From: Deltaproteobacteria bacterium
GTDB taxonomy: Bacteria > Desulfobacterota > DSM-4660 > Desulfatiglandales > HGW-15
NCBI GenBank assembly: GCA_019308985.1
Contig: JAFDHB010000001.1
Span: 1-64,000, forward strand
DNA length: 64,000 bases
Direction: 5' to 3'
Shown: positions 61,399-64,000 of the stretch, piece by piece
Layout: each line of letters opens with the position of its first letter
Numbering within the stretch: position 1 is the stretch's first letter
Program-made: the position numbers and the translations under genes
Notes under the pieces: model-generated
Told to the model about the DNA's origin: nothing
Database searches by the model: none
The model's input: the letters and a program-made list of their open reading frames with translations, nothing else

Positions 61399-64000
61399 TT
61401 AGTAAATACTGAGCCGCCGAGGAATGGCGTACCTGTACTGCCTCATTTGAAAGGCCCTTTCACCCCCCTCAAGTTCAAGGAGCTTGTTACACACACTCTC
61501 CTGAGCGAACGTACCAGCTTCTTCGATGGTGCATTTTGATTGGGATTCAACAGGGTCGTTCCGTATTTTTACCAGGAACTCTGCATCGGCTAGGACAGGG
61601 ATGTTAGCGTTATGTGATATGAGTATGACCTGGCGCTCTTTTTTAGCTTCCAGAATCTTCGGCACAATTTTATTTACGATATAGCTGTAGCCCAGCTCGT
61701 CTTCAGGTTGGTCAATAATTAGGGGTACGTCCCTAGCCATAAGAGCTAACGCTAAGATTGTTGAACTTTGTTCACCGGGAGATAATTCAGTAAGCAAATC
61801 GGCGAATCTTTCAGTACCTTCCCGACGAACTGTTATCTTGGGAACCGGTTCAGCTTCAAAAACCTGAAGCTTGTGCAATGATCGAGATTGACCTTTAATT
61901 GTGCACAGAACTTCTTGAGTGTTCTGGGTAATCCCACAAGCCTTAACTAAGGTTGTTGTTTTTCCATCTAGTTTCCTGAAAACGCCGTCATTCAAAATTG
62001 CCTCAAGGACCTGGGAAGGTTGGGCCATTATACCCACCAACGCTAATTGTTCATCTCGTTTTTGTATCCTTCGATCCTTTGCTGCAATCTCCCCGCAGAC
62101 TTCTTTGAGCAAGTCAATGTATTCTTGTGGATCTGGTCTTTCAAGGCTAATGATAATATCAGGCCCAACAGTTTTGTTCAATTCATCTATCTTCGATTTC
62201 CGACTTTGTGCAATAACCTCTGATGTCTTTTTGAACTTTTCCAAAAGACTATTTCTGGTTTTTGCTAAAGTGCCTATTTCGTTCTTTATGGCCTCGAGTT
62301 GCGGTATGGTCTTGTTTTGAATCTTGTTTATCTGACTCCTCAAATTCTCAACCTTGTTAAGAAGCTGCTCAGGCGAATCGAAACCCTGTTTTCGTAGTGC
62401 CTTTGACACTAATTCCTTGTGGGCAGAAAAATCTTTCTTCCACTGACTAAGCAATGGTGAACAGTCATTTTTTAAGACGTTGGTGGCGTCCTCCAATTGC
62501 TGAAATACGGAGTCAACTGACTCATTGTAAGTATCCACTGCTGCGGATATAGACCTTAGGAGATCCGGCAAGGCCACCTTTGCTTCTTCAAAATTAAGGC
62601 GGCTAATTTCCCACGTTTTCTTTAACGCATCTTTTTGTTTGTGACTAAGTAATTCTTCCAACGATTCTATCTGCTTTTCTACGTTGTTTATCACTGAAGC
62701 TGTTGTCTGCCACAAATTGTTGCCAGTAGCTTCCAGGTGTTTCTCATTATCCCTGAGTTCCTCCTCAAGCTGGGTTAGGCTGCCAACGGTGCCAGCTAGC
62801 CCCTCTTTCTGATCATATAAATCAGCGAGTTCGTCCGCATTTGCCCTTAGTTGTTCCGTTAATTCTTCTCTCTGTTTCCGATGCTCGGCAAGGCCCGCCA
62901 AGTCATCAATAAGGGAGAGTTGAGATTTCACGCTTCTCCTCAAAATCCCAACATGCCCTTGTGTATAGGTTTCCGGAAAAGTCGCAATTTTCTCGAAATC
63001 CCCTGGGACAAGTTCATCCTTGTCTGGATCATATTCCAAAACTTCAGGAACGGTTTCGACGCTTAGTACCTTTGAACCCTTCTTGTCAAATACAGGTATA
63101 AATGTTCGTGAGATGCAGTAGGACCGACTATTTCGGGAAAGATATAAATTAACTCTCCCGTTTGGCTGAAGGATCGCATTCAACCTACGGAGGAGGATAT
63201 CAAGCTCGTCTTCTCGGTCGGCGATACCAAGTACAGATTTGTCTCGTCCCAGTGCAAAGCTTATGAAGTCAAATATTGCGGTTTTGCCGGAATGGTTCTC
63301 ACCGATAATGCAGGTGAAATCAGGGGAAAACCCCATCTCTAGTCCGTCAAAAAACCCTCCTTCGATCGTCAGACCGAGAAGTTTATACCTTTTTGGATCA
63401 GAGGGATGCTTTTCCGAGATGCGGGTTCGCGGTTCACAGGTGACTTGTCTTAGCCCCCGTACATTCCTGCTGCCAAGCTTGAGCCAGATGGCAGCATTCT
63501 CTATTTCATCGGGAGTCTTGGCCTCCCCCGGAACCAGGGGAGACAGACAATAATCTGTTGCAGAGACTATTGAAGGGGGCGCACTCCTCAAAACGTACCT
63601 GTTTTGCCATTTGCCATCATTATCAAAGCCAATGAACTTGACCTTGTCGTCAGCGATTTGGATTAGCCCAATGTTACCTGATTCAAGCCAAGCCATTTTG
63701 GTCGGGATTTTTCTTGCTTTATCGAGAAACCCTATGTCATTGGAGAAAGGATGAGGCACAAGGGTAATTCCTTTTGCATCCGTAATATCTGTCAAAACCT
63801 CAGAACAAGGCTTATCTTTGACAGCATCTTTCGCGGAAGCCTCAACGGGAAGTTTCAGTACTCCTATGAAATGGTTCTGTTTTTTCTCGTCAAAATCATT
63901 ATCGAAAATCGCTATGATATGGGCACCTTCCTCCAAGGTTATTTCAATCCCTGGAAGTACAACAAGGTCAGCACCTTTTTTTCTTAATGCAGCCTCCTGG
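61399..64000 (-). CDS. TrlF-like PHP-domain / SMC-type ATPase, 5' end cut by the window
   Basis: The frame is open to the right edge (DLVVLPGIEITLEEGAHIIAIF continues beyond the last in-frame start), so at least 865 residues. The visible N-terminal part matches the PHP domain end (GITLVPHPFSNDIGFLDK). Then an ABC/SMC ATPase: Walker A IIGENHSGKTAIFDFISFALG, a ~300-residue coiled coil, the signature LLTELSPGEQSSTILALALM and Walker B VPLIIDQPEDELG with HNANIPVLADAEFL. TrlF-type proteins are nuclease-like or phosphoesterase ATPases suspected in defence. Confidence 0.83.
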   Translation of the reverse strand, partial: QEAALRKKGADLVVLPGIEITLEEGAHIIAIFDNDFDEKKQNHFIGVLKLPVEASAKDAVKDKPCSEVLTDITDAKGITLVPHPFSNDIGFLDKARKIPTKMAWLESGNIGLIQIADDKVKFIGFDNDGKWQNRYVLRSAPPSIVSATDYCLSPLVPGEAKTPDEIENAAIWLKLGSRNVRGLRQVTCEPRTRISEKHPSDPKRYKLLGLTIEGGFFDGLEMGFSPDFTCIIGENHSGKTAIFDFISFALGRDKSVLGIADREDELDILLRRLNAILQPNGRVNLYLSRNSRSYCISRTFIPVFDKKGSKVLSVETVPEVLEYDPDKDELVPGDFEKIATFPETYTQGHVGILRRSVKSQLSLIDDLAGLAEHRKQREELTEQLRANADELADLYDQKEGLAGTVGSLTQLEEELRDNEKHLEATGNNLWQTTASVINNVEKQIESLEELLSHKQKDALKKTWEISRLNFEEAKVALPDLLRSISAAVDTYNESVDSVFQQLEDATNVLKNDCSPLLSQWKKDFSAHKELVSKALRKQGFDSPEQLLNKVENLRSQINKIQNKTIPQLEAIKNEIGTLAKTRNSLLEKFKKTSEVIAQSRKSKIDELNKTVGPDIIISLERPDPQEYIDLLKEVCGEIAAKDRRIQKRDEQLALVGIMAQPSQVLEAILNDGVFRKLDGKTTTLVKACGITQNTQEVLCTIKGQSRSLHKLQVFEAEPVPKITVRREGTERFADLLTELSPGEQSSTILALALMARDVPLIIDQPEDELGYSYIVNKIVPKILEAKKERQVILISHNANIPVLADAEFLVKIRNDPVESQSKCTIEEAGTFAQESVCNKLLELEGGERAFQMRQYRYAIPRRLSIY

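Noticed and set aside
15745..64000. A second copy of the ssrA 3' end marking the right end of the element
   Set aside because: No copy of the T-arm/acceptor segment was found by eye; the boundary must lie outside the window or be degraded.

Overview
The window reads as a chromosomal segment of a Gram-negative, anaerobe-type Desulfobacterota (former Deltaproteobacteria). This rests on the gene order ffh-rpsP-khpA-rimM-trmD-SPOUT methyltransferase-rplS-rnhB-yraN-rsmI-HPr-EI-smpB-ssrA, on strong AAGGAGG ribosome binding sites, on an LpxL-type acyltransferase and lipoproteins, and on a REP-like palindrome upstream of rpsP. No sequence comparison could be run, so the lineage is an inference.

Positions 1-15744 are ordinary core genome. 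They hold the end of a type IV pilus/type II secretion ATPase, recN, a minus-strand cluster (nucleoside phosphorylase, a degenerate NAD-dependent DNA ligase adenylation domain, acylphosphatase, a lipoprotein), a long translation/RNA-processing run, a HPr/Enzyme I pair, smpB and tmRNA.

At the 3' end of ssrA the window changes character. A tyrosine recombinase whose last codons are read from the tmRNA 3' end marks one end of a large integrative element that runs on past position 64000. No second copy of the ssrA 3' end was found. The first part (15.7-25.5 kb, minus strand) looks like a conjugative/plasmid-type operon: NYN nuclease, two tiny proteins, a ubiquitin-conjugating E2-like protein, a frameshifted DNA methyltransferase, a JAMM peptidase, a ThiF-type E1, an SH3 protein, an M23 peptidase, a VirD4/TraG-like ATPase, a replication-relaxation-type protein and a zinc-ribbon membrane protein. 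E1, E2 and JAMM together make a complete ubiquitin-like conjugation/deconjugation set without an obvious beta-grasp modifier.

From 25.7 to 40 kb there are an amidohydrolase, a sigma factor/double zinc-finger anti-sigma/CHAT protease unit, an LpxL-like acyltransferase, a multi-PAS LuxR-type regulator, three FHA-GAF paralogues with a wrecked response regulator and a ferritin-like protein between them, and a cold-shock protein. From 40.9 to 47 kb lies a His-Xaa-Ser (Hxs) radical-SAM system: DUF4236 protein, secreted SNase, secreted double OB-fold protein, HxsD, HxsB, HxsC, with the substrate HxsA convergent. From 47.4 to 50.7 kb is a replication/regulation module (an intact and a degenerate RuvC-like protein, winged-helix protein, small ORF, XRE repressor and another HTH protein). 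From 51.4 to 57.9 kb come a papain-like protease, a membrane protein, a secreted NUC endonuclease, a metallophosphoesterase and a coiled-coil/HEAT protein. The right end holds a broken methyltransferase, a TrmB-like regulator, hypothetical genes and a truncated PHP-SMC (TrlF-like) ATPase.

A 39-bp operator-like element, two 18-bp dyads TGCACA-N6-TGTGCA separated by 3 bp, occurs four times, only between genes of the island (30.5, 31.7, 38.8 and 50.8 kb), and suggests one regulator controls scattered cargo. Several island genes carry single-base frameshifts, which may be real decay or assembly error.
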